The notes below the pieces were generated by a model. It was not told where the DNA came from. It saw only the letters and a program-made list of their open reading frames with translations, and did not search any database. Shown one piece after another: positions 8,352 to 17,285 of a stretch of DNA of 49,303 bases (the first letter of the stretch is position 1; every line of letters begins with the position of its first letter). A program made the position numbers and the translations under genes. Origin of the DNA: Sulfurimonadaceae bacterium (GTDB taxonomy: Bacteria; Campylobacterota; Campylobacteria; Campylobacterales; Sulfurimonadaceae); the NCBI GenBank assembly GCA_016744905.1, contig JADGDM010000009.1, positions 1-49,303 of the forward strand, given 5' to 3'.

Positions 8352-9822
8352 TGTTGACTCCTTTTAACTTTGTACCCATTTTTTGGATATCAGAAAAGCC
8401 CAATCCAAGCTGTTTTGAGATGTAGCCTGACCAGAGTGTCTCTTGTGTTTTATACAGAGTGTTATCAATCTGTGTAAAGATATGATGCAGAGTGTTTTCA
8501 CTGTGTATATTGTGTAGTGATTTTGAGAATTTTTGAATGATATTATCACTGTTTATAAGTGTTCCATTTTCATGAGAGTATGAGGCAAAACTAACAATAT
8601 TTCGCATGTCTCCCATATCTTCAAAATCATGGGTAGTAAAGTGCATAATCTTTGCATGACTTTCAATATTCTCAAAAAGTAGAGGGTGATTGATATTAAT
8701 AAGCAGTTTAGAAGTTTGAGCCGCTTTTAAAAATGCTTCATAGCTACTTGATATCTCTAAAAACTCTAGCGCGCTGGCATTGGCACTGCGAACACTATTG
8801 CGTAACCAATCATCACCAAACGTTTCATCAACAATAGGTAATGAAAATAGTTCGATACTGTACTTGTCACAAAAAAGTTTTAAGATGCTGAGGTTTTCAA
8901 CACTCAAAGAAGCGTTTGCCAACATCACTTTCTTTGATTCATCTGTACACATGAGCGTACGTAGAGTGCTGGCATTGAAAGGAAAGTGACGTGATTTCTT
9001 ATTTTCTTTATGAAAACTAAGACGTCCTTCATCACACATAAAATAAGAATTTATCGCCATATTTCTTCTTGGACGATACCGATGGATACGGTCATTATCA
9101 AACTTAGTGGTGTTGTGATCAATCGTGATATTACACCCTTTTGAACAGCCATGACAGATACTCTCAACAGAATCTAAAAACCAGACACGTTGTTGAAATC
9201 TAAAATCTTTAGAGGTCAGTGCGCCAACAGGACAGAGATCGATAACATTCATGGCATAAGGGTTATTTAGTGGCTTATTGGGTGCACTAGAAACGCGCGC
9301 TTGATCACCACGTCCGATAATAAAAAGCTCATTGCTTTTTGAGATATTTTGCGTAAAACGGGTACAGCGTGCACAGAGTACACAACGTTCTTGATCCAGC
9401 ATCACGTTTGAGCCTAAGTCAACATGTTTTGCTTTTTTAGTTTTTTCTACACTGTGACGTGAACCATAAAGTCCAAAGTCCATATAGTAGTTTTGTAATG
9501 AACACTCACCTGCTTGATCACACACTGGACAATCTACAGGATGATTAATCAGTTCAAGTTCTAAAATCTCTTGTTTTACCTTGAGGATATTGGGGCTTTT
9601 AGTATGTACTTTAAGACCCTCTTTACATAAGGTATTACAAGCGATTTGAGGACGTTTAGCACCTTCAATCTCAACCATACACATTCGGCAATTGCCATCA
9701 ACTCCTAAGGCTTCATGATAACAAAAATGTGAAATCTCAACATCATTGTCTTGTAAAACTTTAATAAGCAGGGCGTTCTCTTCGACTTCAATTTTTTGAT
9801 TATCTACACTGATATTTACCAT
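8344..9822 (-). CDS. nuoG: NADH-quinone oxidoreductase subunit G, short form
   Basis: A 492-residue iron-sulfur subunit. In order it has a plant-type [2Fe-2S] domain (CYHEALGVDGNCRMC... with a fourth Cys at about residue 62; N1b), the His-Cys3 site HPVDCPVCDQAGEC (N5), a [4Fe-4S] site beginning CVLCARC (N4), and CHGCSKGC plus a distant Cys (residues about 222-263), which resembles the optional N7 site. The molybdopterin-oxidoreductase-like C-terminal half found in E. coli NuoG (about 900 residues) is largely missing. The stop overlaps nuoH by 8 bp, so this looks like a genuine short form and not a frameshift. Start at 9822 follows AGGAGG and overlaps nuoF by one base. Confidence 0.93.
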   Translation of the reverse strand: MVNISVDNQKIEVEENALLIKVLQDNDVEISHFCYHEALGVDGNCRMCMVEIEGAKRPQIACNTLCKEGLKVHTKSPNILKVKQEILELELINHPVDCPVCDQAGECSLQNYYMDFGLYGSRHSVEKTKKAKHVDLGSNVMLDQERCVLCARCTRFTQNISKSNELFIIGRGDQARVSSAPNKPLNNPYAMNVIDLCPVGALTSKDFRFQQRVWFLDSVESICHGCSKGCNITIDHNTTKFDNDRIHRYRPRRNMAINSYFMCDEGRLSFHKENKKSRHFPFNASTLRTLMCTDESKKVMLANASLSVENLSILKLFCDKYSIELFSLPIVDETFGDDWLRNSVRSANASALEFLEISSSYEAFLKAAQTSKLLININHPLLFENIESHAKIMHFTTHDFEDMGDMRNIVSFASYSHENGTLINSDNIIQKFSKSLHNIHSENTLHHIFTQIDNTLYKTQETLWSGYISKQLGLGFSDIQKMGTKLKGVNNA

Positions 9823-11075
9823 TAACACGCCTCCTCTTGGATACACGCAATAAACTCATCTTCAAAGTGGCGTAAAAAGCCATCAATAACATCACTACAC
9901 GCAGGCGCAAATACACAGATGGTCTTTCCATTCATGGTGCGTGAAACCGAGCGTAAAATTTCTAAGTCTTCATAAGTAGCGCGCTTATCGACAAACTTTT
10001 GCATCACTCTATCGGCCCAAGATGTTCCCTCTCGACAAGGTGTACACTGTCCACAAGACTCATGATGATAAAAATGAAGGAGATTTTTAAGGGCTTTTAC
10101 CATGTCGGTATCTTCATCCATAATAATCATTCCTCCTGTTCCAAGTGCAGAGTCAAAAGAACGTAGACTTTCATAATCCATCATCACATCTTTGATCAAG
10201 TGTGCAGGGATTATCGGGGTTGAGGCTCCTCCTGGGATAACAGCTTTGAGCTTTTTACCATTTTTAATGCCTCCACCAGTTTGTTCAATAAAGTCCAACA
10301 TAGAGTGACCAAAACTACACTCATACACACCAGGATTATTAATATGCCCACTCATTGCAAAAAGAAGGGTTCCTGGACTTTTTTCTGTTCCATGTGCCTT
10401 GTATGCATCTGCACCATTTTCTAGAATAAAAGGCACAGATGCAATGGTTTCTACGTTGTTAACAAGAGCCGGTTCTCCAAAATAGAACTCACTCTCTGGC
10501 TGATGAGGTTTTAGACGTGGATGACCACGGTTCCCCTCTAGTGACTCAATCAGTGCTGATTTCTCTCCACAGATATACGCCCCAGCCCCACGATGAACGA
10601 CGACATCGATATTGCCATATTTAGAATTTCCAAGAAATCCTTTTGCGTAGGCTTCATCAACTGCACCTTCTAAAATAGTGATAAATTCTTCATACTCACC
10701 ACGAACGTAGATGTAAGACGATTTTGCACCAATGGCGTGGCAGGTTAATATGATACCTTCTATGAGAAGGTGTGGATCTTTAGCGAGTATTTGACGATCT
10801 TTAAAAGTTCCGGGTTCACTCTCATCTGCATTGACAATAAGATAACGTGTACCAGATTCTGTTGGCTGATTGGCCGCAAGGTTCCATTTGTTACCCGCTG
10901 CTGCGCCACCACCACCTTTCCCACGTAAGTTACTCTCTATTATGATATCTCTGAGTTCTTTTGGTTCTTTCACAAGAGAATCTTCTAGCGCGCTGTATGC
11001 GCCATGCTCAAGTGCCACATCAATAGTATGTGCATTGGGAATATCAAATTTTTTACTGACTATTTTTACTAACAT
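9822..11075 (-). CDS. nuoF: NADH-quinone oxidoreductase subunit F (FMN/4Fe-4S)
   Basis: A 417-residue subunit that in most complexes binds NADH, FMN and the N3 [4Fe-4S] cluster. The cluster site ESCGQCTPCREGT (about 346-358), with a later conserved Cys near residue 400, and the flavin region NADESEPGTFKDR are intact. Unusually, the near-universal GxGGAGFPTGxKW loop reads GKGGGGAAAGNKW (about 52-64). The aromatic residues that stack on the NADH adenine in Thermus Nqo1 (Phe70, Phe78, Phe205) align by eye with Ala, Leu and Gln here. The fold is clear, but NADH as the physiological donor is less certain. It overlaps nuoE by 7 bp. Confidence 0.93.
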   Translation of the reverse strand: MLVKIVSKKFDIPNAHTIDVALEHGAYSALEDSLVKEPKELRDIIIESNLRGKGGGGAAAGNKWNLAANQPTESGTRYLIVNADESEPGTFKDRQILAKDPHLLIEGIILTCHAIGAKSSYIYVRGEYEEFITILEGAVDEAYAKGFLGNSKYGNIDVVVHRGAGAYICGEKSALIESLEGNRGHPRLKPHQPESEFYFGEPALVNNVETIASVPFILENGADAYKAHGTEKSPGTLLFAMSGHINNPGVYECSFGHSMLDFIEQTGGGIKNGKKLKAVIPGGASTPIIPAHLIKDVMMDYESLRSFDSALGTGGMIIMDEDTDMVKALKNLLHFYHHESCGQCTPCREGTSWADRVMQKFVDKRATYEDLEILRSVSRTMNGKTICVFAPACSDVIDGFLRHFEDEFIACIQEEAC

Positions 11076-11524
11076 TTTAACTCTTTTAAAATAGCTTCAA
11101 GTTTAGCATCATCTAAACTCTCTTTATATTTTCCATCAACAGCACACATCGGCGCACCACCACAGGCCCCTAGACATTCAACTTCAATGACTTCAACATC
11201 GTCATCGCATTTGTCATCAAAATAGGCTTTGACATCATCTGCACCATTGAGTGCGCATGAAAGTGTTCGACAGACTTCAATAAGATGTTTTTTTGGTTGC
11301 TCAAAAATAAACATCGTATAAAAACTGGCAACAGAATAAACATGCATATAAGGAACATCTAACTCTGTCGCAATAAACTGCATACCTTCTTCACTAAGAT
11401 AGGAGAGTTGATTTTGCACCATCCATAAAAGAGGTAAGACTATGGCTTTTTGCTCAGGATATTGCTTTCGTAGCGCGCTGAGTTTTTCTAAGTTTTGAGG
11501 ACTTAATTCAAATATTTTACGCAT
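11069..11524 (-). CDS. nuoE: NADH-quinone oxidoreductase subunit E (2Fe-2S)
   Basis: A 151-residue thioredoxin-fold ferredoxin of the electron-input module. The N1a [2Fe-2S] ligands are seen as CRTLSC (about residues 84-89) and CLGACGGAP (about 119-127), the usual C-x4-C and C-x3-C pair. The N-terminal helical bundle (SALRKQYPEQKAIVLPLLWMVQ) is typical. Its presence with NuoF separates this cluster from Helicobacter and Campylobacter, where E and F are replaced by unrelated small subunits. The ATG overlaps the nuoCD stop as TAATG. A palindrome copy (11472-11479) encodes Ser-Ala-Leu near the N terminus. Confidence 0.95.
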   Translation of the reverse strand: MRKIFELSPQNLEKLSALRKQYPEQKAIVLPLLWMVQNQLSYLSEEGMQFIATELDVPYMHVYSVASFYTMFIFEQPKKHLIEVCRTLSCALNGADDVKAYFDDKCDDDVEVIEVECLGACGGAPMCAVDGKYKESLDDAKLEAILKELKC

Positions 11525-13200
11525 TATCTGTCCATCTCCCCTGCAATGATATTTAAGCTCGCCAGTGTAATAACGGCATCAGCGAGTTGATACTCTTGAA
11601 TGATTTCTGGAAGGGCTGCAATATGTAAAAATGAGGGTGCACGTACCTTCATTTTATAAGGCGTCCCACTACCATCACTCACGACATAAAAACCAAGCTC
11701 ACCATTAACGGCTTCGATGCTTCCATAATACTCTTGAGGTTTGACTTTTATCCCTTCAAAAGTGAGTTTGAACTGATTCATTACCCCTTCTATGGACGTA
11801 TAAACCTCTTTTTTCTGAGGTAGGATAATACTTCTATCAGCGATGTTTATCTCGCCATCAATCAACGTTGCTTGAATTTGTTTAACTATCTTAATACTCT
11901 GTTCAATCTCTTCAAAACGTACCATAATACGGTCATAGACATCTCCATGACTTCCTAAAACAACATCAAAATCCAGTTCATCATAACCATAATAAGGTTT
12001 AAGATAACGCATGTCTGAATTCACACCACAGGCGCGCAGATTTGGCCCACTCCAGCCATAAGAGAGGGCATCTTTAGCTGAAATGATTCCTACATCTTTA
12101 GCACGATCATGAAAGATACGATTGTGCTTGATTAAGGCAAGTGCATCGGCACACCCTTTTTGTACATTGGTGATAATGGTTTGAAGATCCTCTTCGTATC
12201 CATCATACAGGTCATGACTCATCCCACCGATACGCATGTATGAGTTGGTCAAGCGCGCACCACTGAGTTTTGAGAGGAAGTTATAGACATCTTCACGTGG
12301 ATTGTAGAGGTACCAATAATTGGTTAATGCACCCATATCAACGAGTTGAGCAGCTAAAAATACAAGGTGATCCATAATACGTGAGAGTTCCATCAACATA
12401 ACACGAATCTGCTCAGCGCGTTTAGGAACATGAACGCCCAACATCTCTTCGAGAGTTTTAACATAGCCTACATTGTTCATCACTGCTGAACAGTAGTTTA
12501 GTCGGTCAGTATAAGGAATGACTTGAGAGTAGGTGTGATGTTCTGCACTTTTTTCAAAACCACGGTGAAGATAACCGATCTCAGTCACGGCAGCTTTAAT
12601 ACGCTCACCATCAAGCGCAACAAGTGTACGAATAGTTCCGTGACTCGCCGGATGAGATGGTCCAAGATTTAAAAACATATGTTCTTCATCTTTAAGGTTG
12701 TGTTTCTCTAATTGAACATCCATCTCATCCATCAGTGACTCCGCTATACTACAGTGTTGACCATTGGTGATGATATAGTCTTTACGTAGTGGATGACCCA
12801 CAAATTCGTGATGGTTAAGCACACGTTTAAGATTGGGATGGTTGGTGAATTTTATCCCGTATTGATCATACACTTCACGCTCTAACCAGTTTGCTGCCTT
12901 AAAAAGCTGAGTTATACTTTCTACTTCCTCGTTTATGATAAATGATTTTATAGTCAATAGCGATTTAAAGTCAGTTGAACGTAGGATATATACCATTGCA
13001 TAGCGTGCTACAGGGGTTTTTGGATAACTTAAGTAGTCTACTGCGGTAATGTCAACCAAATAGTCAAAGCCAGCAGACGCAGCAAATTCGATATTGTTGA
13101 ATAGGTTTTTAGCGTCAACTTCTATGCTTAAATCATCTTCACTCAGTGTCTGTTTCAGTGGAGATATTCGTGCAAGTAAAGGTGTGAAAATATTAGGCAT
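11524..13200 (-). CDS. nuoCD: NADH-quinone oxidoreductase, fused subunits C and D
   Basis: A natural fusion of the 30-kDa (NuoC, about residues 1-170) and 49-kDa (NuoD, about 180-558) subunits. The C part ends with [20 protein letters not shown] and LRKDY; the D part begins with [15 protein letters not shown] and contains [14 protein letters not shown] and the C-terminal GEMDR, all NuoD landmarks. The histidines of GPSHPASHG and the tyrosine region line the quinone site. The start at 13200 (MPNIF) overlaps nuoB by 8 bp and is preferred; an in-frame ATG at 13224 would add eight residues and overlap by 32 bp. Neither has a strong ribosome binding site. Confidence 0.95.
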   Translation of the reverse strand: MPNIFTPLLARISPLKQTLSEDDLSIEVDAKNLFNNIEFAASAGFDYLVDITAVDYLSYPKTPVARYAMVYILRSTDFKSLLTIKSFIINEEVESITQLFKAANWLEREVYDQYGIKFTNHPNLKRVLNHHEFVGHPLRKDYIITNGQHCSIAESLMDEMDVQLEKHNLKDEEHMFLNLGPSHPASHGTIRTLVALDGERIKAAVTEIGYLHRGFEKSAEHHTYSQVIPYTDRLNYCSAVMNNVGYVKTLEEMLGVHVPKRAEQIRVMLMELSRIMDHLVFLAAQLVDMGALTNYWYLYNPREDVYNFLSKLSGARLTNSYMRIGGMSHDLYDGYEEDLQTIITNVQKGCADALALIKHNRIFHDRAKDVGIISAKDALSYGWSGPNLRACGVNSDMRYLKPYYGYDELDFDVVLGSHGDVYDRIMVRFEEIEQSIKIVKQIQATLIDGEINIADRSIILPQKKEVYTSIEGVMNQFKLTFEGIKVKPQEYYGSIEAVNGELGFYVVSDGSGTPYKMKVRAPSFLHIAALPEIIQEYQLADAVITLASLNIIAGEMDR

Positions 13201-13711
13201 CGAGTGCGCCTTTAAAGTTGGCATGACGATTAGGATTGTATTTTTTTTCTCTCAAATCTTTTTGTAAAAGTAGGAGTGCGTCGATCAGTGCTTCTGGACG
13301 AGGAGGGCAACCGCCGACATAAACGTCTACGGGAATCACTTCATCAATACCTTGCATGGTGGTGTAATTGTCATAAAAACCACCACTACTCGCACACGCA
13401 CCCATACTCACTACCCATTTAGGTTCACTCATCTGATCATAAATTTGTTTTAAGATAGGGGCTTGTTTGTAGGTAATAGTTCCAGCAACAATCATCAAGT
13501 CTGCTTGACGTGGAGAAAAACGTACGACTTCTGCACCAAAACGTGAGATGTCATATTTGCTTGCCGCCACACTCATAAACTCAATAGCGCAACACGCCGT
13601 TCCAAATACCATGGGCCAAAGAGAAGATTCTCTTGCCCAACCAACCGCTTCATCAAGTTTGGTGGTAATTACTTCATTTCCTAGAAGGTTTGTTGCGCCC
13701 TTTATGTCCAT
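13193..13711 (-). CDS. nuoB: NADH-quinone oxidoreductase subunit B
   Basis: A 172-residue peripheral subunit that holds cluster N2, the last iron-sulfur cluster before quinone. The ligands are visible as the tandem Cys40-Cys41 ([10 protein letters not shown]), Cys105 (SMGAC) and Cys134 ([10 protein letters not shown]), the complete and characteristic set. It overlaps nuoA by 10 bp and nuoCD by 8 bp, so the three are likely translationally coupled. Length is normal. Confidence 0.97.
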   Translation of the reverse strand: MDIKGATNLLGNEVITTKLDEAVGWARESSLWPMVFGTACCAIEFMSVAASKYDISRFGAEVVRFSPRQADLMIVAGTITYKQAPILKQIYDQMSEPKWVVSMGACASSGGFYDNYTTMQGIDEVIPVDVYVGGCPPRPEALIDALLLLQKDLREKKYNPNRHANFKGALDA

Positions 13712-14064
13712 TTTAGCGCTCCTTTTTTATAGATATAAATCAGTCCTGCACCTAAAAGCCCCATAAAAACAAACATCTCTATAAGTCCAAAAAGTCCAAG
13801 CTCTCGTAAGTTTAATGCCCAAGGAAACATAAATAGAATTTCTACATCAAAAAGTACAAAGATGATAGCAACAAGGTAGTATTTAACATTAAAACGTTCA
13901 AAACTGTCTTTATGGGTGTTTTGTATACCACTCTCATAAACCTCATTTTGATTGTTTGTATTCATACTTTTTTCACCCAAGTATTTACTAAGGTGAAAAA
14001 GAAAGGGGATGGCGATAGTTGTTATGGTTATAACAACGAGAGGGAGATAGAATTGTTCGTTCAT
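13702..14064 (-). CDS. nuoA: NADH-quinone oxidoreductase subunit A
   Basis: First gene of the operon; 120 residues with three transmembrane helices. The loop after helix 1 contains [41 protein letters not shown] in several overlapping blocks, matching the NuoA signature (YESG, RFxVkfYlvAilFilFDvE); the acidic pair in FDVE lies near the proton path. The canonical loop cysteine after YESG is absent here (YESGIQNT). An 80-bp gap separates it from the LRR-kinase gene upstream on the same strand, so it likely has its own promoter. Confidence 0.95.
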   Translation of the reverse strand: MNEQFYLPLVVITITTIAIPFLFHLSKYLGEKSMNTNNQNEVYESGIQNTHKDSFERFNVKYYLVAIIFVLFDVEILFMFPWALNLRELGLFGLIEMFVFMGLLGAGLIYIYKKGALKWT

Positions 14065-14103
14065 TTATATTGACCTATTATTATTTTTAATACTTACATA
14101 TCT

Positions 14104-14120
14104 TAACACATACGGTGTTA
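14104..14120. promoter_or_regulatory. Dyad upstream of nuoA
   Basis: TAACAC and GTGTTA flank a 5-nt spacer (ATACG) in the gap ahead of nuoA. The dyad lies about 40-55 bp upstream of the nuoA ATG and is not followed by a T run on the minus strand, so an operator is at least as likely as a terminator for the kinase gene. No named regulator can be assigned from this sequence alone. Confidence 0.35.
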
Positions 14121-14144
14121 GGAGCAGTTTAAAATGAATACAAA

Positions 14145-15401
14145 TCAGAGTTTGATTTCAGAAAATAGAGGTCTTTTTTTATGCTCTGTATTGAGACAGT
14201 TTTGTGCGATTTGATAAAGTTTTTGATACTCGGAACTTTGCTTCTCTTGACAAAGGCTTAGTAGGTCATCTAAAAGACAGCCAAAGGCACGAATTTCTAT
14301 CTTTTCAAATAGCTCATGATGTTCAGTATAGAAGCTCGCTGCGCCAAAATCTCCCAAGTAGGTATGGTCTGCATCGTTAATCAAAATATTATGTGCATAT
14401 AAGTCTCCATGCATTATATTATTGTTATGAAGATGCTTGGCTGCAGATGAAATTGCCTTGGCAATGGTCGAAATACTCTCTATTGAAAATCTACTCTCTT
14501 TTTCAAATGTGTCTCGGGTACAGGTTTCAAAATTTGGGGGATTCCCTAGGTTTTTATAGATATTCGGGATAAGTTCTAAAAGTAAGCCAAGTTCATTTTG
14601 CGAAGAAATTTTTGCAAGAACTTTGATGAGGTTTGGATGTTCACCCGCACCCATACTTGCACTCATTTCATCTTTAGCGTAACCATCACTGGTGATAGCC
14701 CCTTTAAATATTTTGATAGCGTATTCATCTTGAGTATGTATATGTTTGGCTTTTGAAATATGTCCTGATGCCCCTTGGCCTAAAAGTTCTAATATCTCTA
14801 ATTCGTTTATATCCATCTCTTGTAGGCTGTGCGCTGGAGTGGGTGTAAAAGGATTCCCACTAAAGGCGAGCCATGAAAGACGTGGTAATTCTAAAAGTTC
14901 TAATGGTAGTGCGCTGAGGTTGTTGGCAGAGAGACGGATAAGTTCAAGGTTTTTACACTTTGAAATGGACTGTGGTATCTCTTCTATTTGATTACCGGCT
15001 AAGGCACACTTTTGAAGCAGATGTAAGTCTCCTATAGAGTTTGGGATTTTTTTGATTTTGTTATCTGTTAAAATAAGCCAAGAGATACTTAATGGTAAAA
15101 TATCTTCATCGAAAGCCTCAATTTTATTGGCTTTAAAACCTAACATATAGAGGCTTTTATTGGCTTTGAACTCATGGGGAACATGTGTAAAAAGATTGTT
15201 TGAAAAAAAAGCAATTTTTAATTTTTTCAATTGTGCAATTTCTTTAGGAATAGCACTTAAGTGATTTGAACTAAGGTCTAAAATTTCTAAGCTCTCAGAG
15301 AGACTGAGTATCTCTAGTGGAAACTCTTTTAAGTTTTCACTTAATGTGAGTCTTTTGATTCCTTTTAACTCTCCACTGCGTAACTGCTCTAAAGTATGCA
15401 T
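14145..15401 (-). CDS. Leucine-rich-repeat Ser/Thr protein kinase
   Basis: A 418-residue cytosolic fusion. Residues about 15-190 hold seven to eight bacterial-type LRRs (for example LEILDLSSNHLSAIPKEI and LELIRLSANNLSALPLEL). Residues about 203-418 form a eukaryotic-like kinase: glycine loop GQGASG (208-213), Lys230 in YAIK, catalytic loop HGDLYAHN (331-338) and DFG (351-353). HGDLYAHN replaces the usual HRDLKPxN but keeps the catalytic Asp and Asn; the same variant is known in bacterial LRR-kinases. Substrate and ligand are unknown. AAAGG precedes the ATG and a -10 TATAAT lies at 15418-15423. It sits upstream of nuo but is separated by 80 bp. Confidence 0.85.
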   Translation of the reverse strand: MHTLEQLRSGELKGIKRLTLSENLKEFPLEILSLSESLEILDLSSNHLSAIPKEIAQLKKLKIAFFSNNLFTHVPHEFKANKSLYMLGFKANKIEAFDEDILPLSISWLILTDNKIKKIPNSIGDLHLLQKCALAGNQIEEIPQSISKCKNLELIRLSANNLSALPLELLELPRLSWLAFSGNPFTPTPAHSLQEMDINELEILELLGQGASGHISKAKHIHTQDEYAIKIFKGAITSDGYAKDEMSASMGAGEHPNLIKVLAKISSQNELGLLLELIPNIYKNLGNPPNFETCTRDTFEKESRFSIESISTIAKAISSAAKHLHNNNIMHGDLYAHNILINDADHTYLGDFGAASFYTEHHELFEKIEIRAFGCLLDDLLSLCQEKQSSEYQKLYQIAQNCLNTEHKKRPLFSEIKL

Positions 15402-15417
15402 AATTGCCTTTTTTGAA

Positions 15418-15423
15418 ATTATA
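15418..15423 (-). promoter_or_regulatory. -10 element of the LRR-kinase gene
   Basis: On the minus strand these bases read TATAAT, a perfect sigma-70 -10 hexamer, placed 16 nt before the ATG at 15401. The predicted leader is only about 10 nt but still contains the AAAGG ribosome binding site. No clear -35 is seen, as is normal for Campylobacterota promoters. Confidence 0.5.
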
Positions 15424-15535
15424 ACATAGGGTTTTATGTCACTTCTTTATCACTCATATATAAATATAAGTTAAAGTAATTTAAAAATAGCCAATTTGAT
15501 ATTTAATTTTTAATAAGTCTTGGTTACAATAGAGA

Positions 15536-16345
15536 ATGTCACAAATAAAACAATACATAACAATACATATATTTTTACTGTTGACTTTTATTTTTAATGC
15601 TTGTGCTGCATTGACTGTTTCACTTGAGGGTGAGAAAAATATCAATGCAAATGAAGCATACTCATACCATGCAATTTTTAAAGACAATGAAAGTGTCATT
15701 GCTGATACCTACCATTGGAATGTTGTATCAGATGAACTCTCTTATCGTTTAAGCCATGATGATGAACATGATGTGATATTTAGAGCATTGGATACGGGTG
15801 CCTATACTTTAGCAGTACGCCTCTTTCATAATAATATTCTTTATAATTCAGAAATCAACATCTCTGTTCTTGGACCCATCATTGTCGCTGGACACAATGT
15901 CCCTCCTGCTCCAGATCCTATACTTAATAGTGACTCTTTAATCGGGATTGATAAAAATAGAGATGGTGTTCGTGATGATGTTGAGCGCGCTATCTATTTT
16001 CAAGACCTTAGACAGATTGAACGTGAGTTAATGATGCAAGAGGCACGACTGTTTCAGTCTATTTTAGTAGATAAAGAGTTAAACAGAAGACCAAGGGTTT
16101 CACTTTTAGACAGAAGTGATAAGGTAATGGGATGTACTTTTTATCTCTACCTTGAACACAATATGCGTTTTGGAAGAAACAGTGCCTATCTTGAAGAGAT
16201 TACTTTTAATACGGATGCGAGACGTTTGAGCTACTCTAAACATAAGGCTATTTTAAATAATAATAAGCAGCAGCTAAAACGTCAAAATAATACAGCCATT
16301 TCGTGTGAGTTTAATATTGCCAGAGCGCGTAAGGCAGATAGATGA
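15536..16345 (+). CDS. Exported protein with calcium-loop motif
   Basis: A 269-residue protein with an N-terminal signal sequence (hydrophobic residues about 9-25, ending FNACAA, a weak lipobox or a signal peptidase I site). The middle part (about 25-115) looks like an all-beta domain. Residues about 120-150 hold NVPPAPDP followed by GIDKNRDGVRDDVERAIY, a DxNxDGxxDD calcium-loop of the thrombospondin-type-3/dockerin kind. The C-terminal half is helical and charged. Proteins with this NVPPxPDP...DGVRDDVE arrangement recur in marine proteobacteria as hypotheticals. A TACAAT sits only 5 nt before the ATG, so the transcript may be leaderless. Function unknown; periplasmic or surface location inferred. 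Confidence 0.7.
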   Translation: MSQIKQYITIHIFLLLTFIFNACAALTVSLEGEKNINANEAYSYHAIFKDNESVIADTYHWNVVSDELSYRLSHDDEHDVIFRALDTGAYTLAVRLFHNNILYNSEINISVLGPIIVAGHNVPPAPDPILNSDSLIGIDKNRDGVRDDVERAIYFQDLRQIERELMMQEARLFQSILVDKELNRRPRVSLLDRSDKVMGCTFYLYLEHNMRFGRNSAYLEEITFNTDARRLSYSKHKAILNNNKQQLKRQNNTAISCEFNIARARKADR

Positions 16346-16349
16346 GCGC

Positions 16350-17285
16350 TTAAGGGATATAAACCTTATCCAACATCTCTTGATACTCGTTTTTTGCATC
16401 TGAATCGAGAGTGATTCCGCCACCACTTTTATAGACCAGCGCGCCAGAGTTGTTTTCTATAAAGCGAATCATAACGGCACTGTCAAAATTTTTCCCATCA
16501 AAAACACCAAAGACACCACTAAAATAAGCTCTTTCATACTCTTCTATCTCTTTTATCAGTTCAACGGTTCTTTTTTTAGGTGTACCACTGATACTACCAA
16601 CGGGAAGCAATTTTTGTAAGATCTCTTCTAAGTTTTCTATCCAATTTTCATCAAGCGTAGCACTGATATGTGAACTGACTTGTAACAGCTCTTTATCACC
16701 TGCTTTAATCTTCTCGACGTAACGAAACTTCTCTACTTTGATATTACGTCCGACTATCCCTAAATCATTACGTAAAAGGTCTACAATCATGACATGTTCG
16801 GCAATCTCTTTACTGTCTTGGAGTATCTTCTCTTTTGCATCTGGAAGAGATGCGTCAATAGTGCCCTTCATCGGAAAGGTTGATATGGTGTTGTTGGCGA
16901 TAGTAATAAAACGCTCAGGTGAGAAGCAGATAAATTCATCTTTATAGCGGAGTTTAAAAGGGGCGTTGGCTACTTTAAATATCTCTTTTAGACTCAGTGC
17001 GCTAGTAATAGGCGTCTCTTGAGTAAAGTTAAGAAGATAGGTGTGTCCCTCCTTAATCTTATCTATAATATGTTTGAATTTTTTGTGATACTCTTCAAAG
17101 TCGATGGGGAAAAGTGAAAGTTTATAGGGATGTTTTTTGTAGACATGGGTATCAAAAGAGAACTCAATATCCTCTTTTTCTAACTCATCAAGTTTATAAA
17201 CATGAATCTTTGACGCATCAAAATTGCTGATAAAGAGAAAAGGAGTTCGCTCTTTTGACAGCGCGCTGAGTTTGGAGTAGGGCAT
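16350..17285 (-). CDS. pabB: Aminodeoxychorismate synthase component I
   Basis: A 311-residue chorismate-utilising enzyme of folate synthesis that makes 4-amino-4-deoxychorismate, the precursor of p-aminobenzoate, with an amidotransferase partner encoded elsewhere. Signatures are GHTYLLNFTQETP (about 80-92), FSPERFI, FPMKGTI (about 135-141), EHVMIVDLLRNDLG, and LPVGSISGTPKKRTVELIKEIEEYERAYFSGVFG in consecutive blocks. FPMKGTI occupies the P-x-KGT position that marks PabB against anthranilate synthase. The N-terminal domain is reduced compared with E. coli PabB (about 450 residues), a common short form. The ATG overlaps the pyrB stop as TAATG. Confidence 0.88.
   Translation of the reverse strand: MPYSKLSALSKERTPFLFISNFDASKIHVYKLDELEKEDIEFSFDTHVYKKHPYKLSLFPIDFEEYHKKFKHIIDKIKEGHTYLLNFTQETPITSALSLKEIFKVANAPFKLRYKDEFICFSPERFITIANNTISTFPMKGTIDASLPDAKEKILQDSKEIAEHVMIVDLLRNDLGIVGRNIKVEKFRYVEKIKAGDKELLQVSSHISATLDENWIENLEEILQKLLPVGSISGTPKKRTVELIKEIEEYERAYFSGVFGVFDGKNFDSAVMIRFIENNSGALVYKSGGGITLDSDAKNEYQEMLDKVYIP

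Noticed and set aside
8344-9822. Frameshift explanation for the short NuoG
   Set aside because: The stop overlaps nuoH by 8 bp, with no leftover NuoG-like sequence in any frame, so the short form appears genuine.
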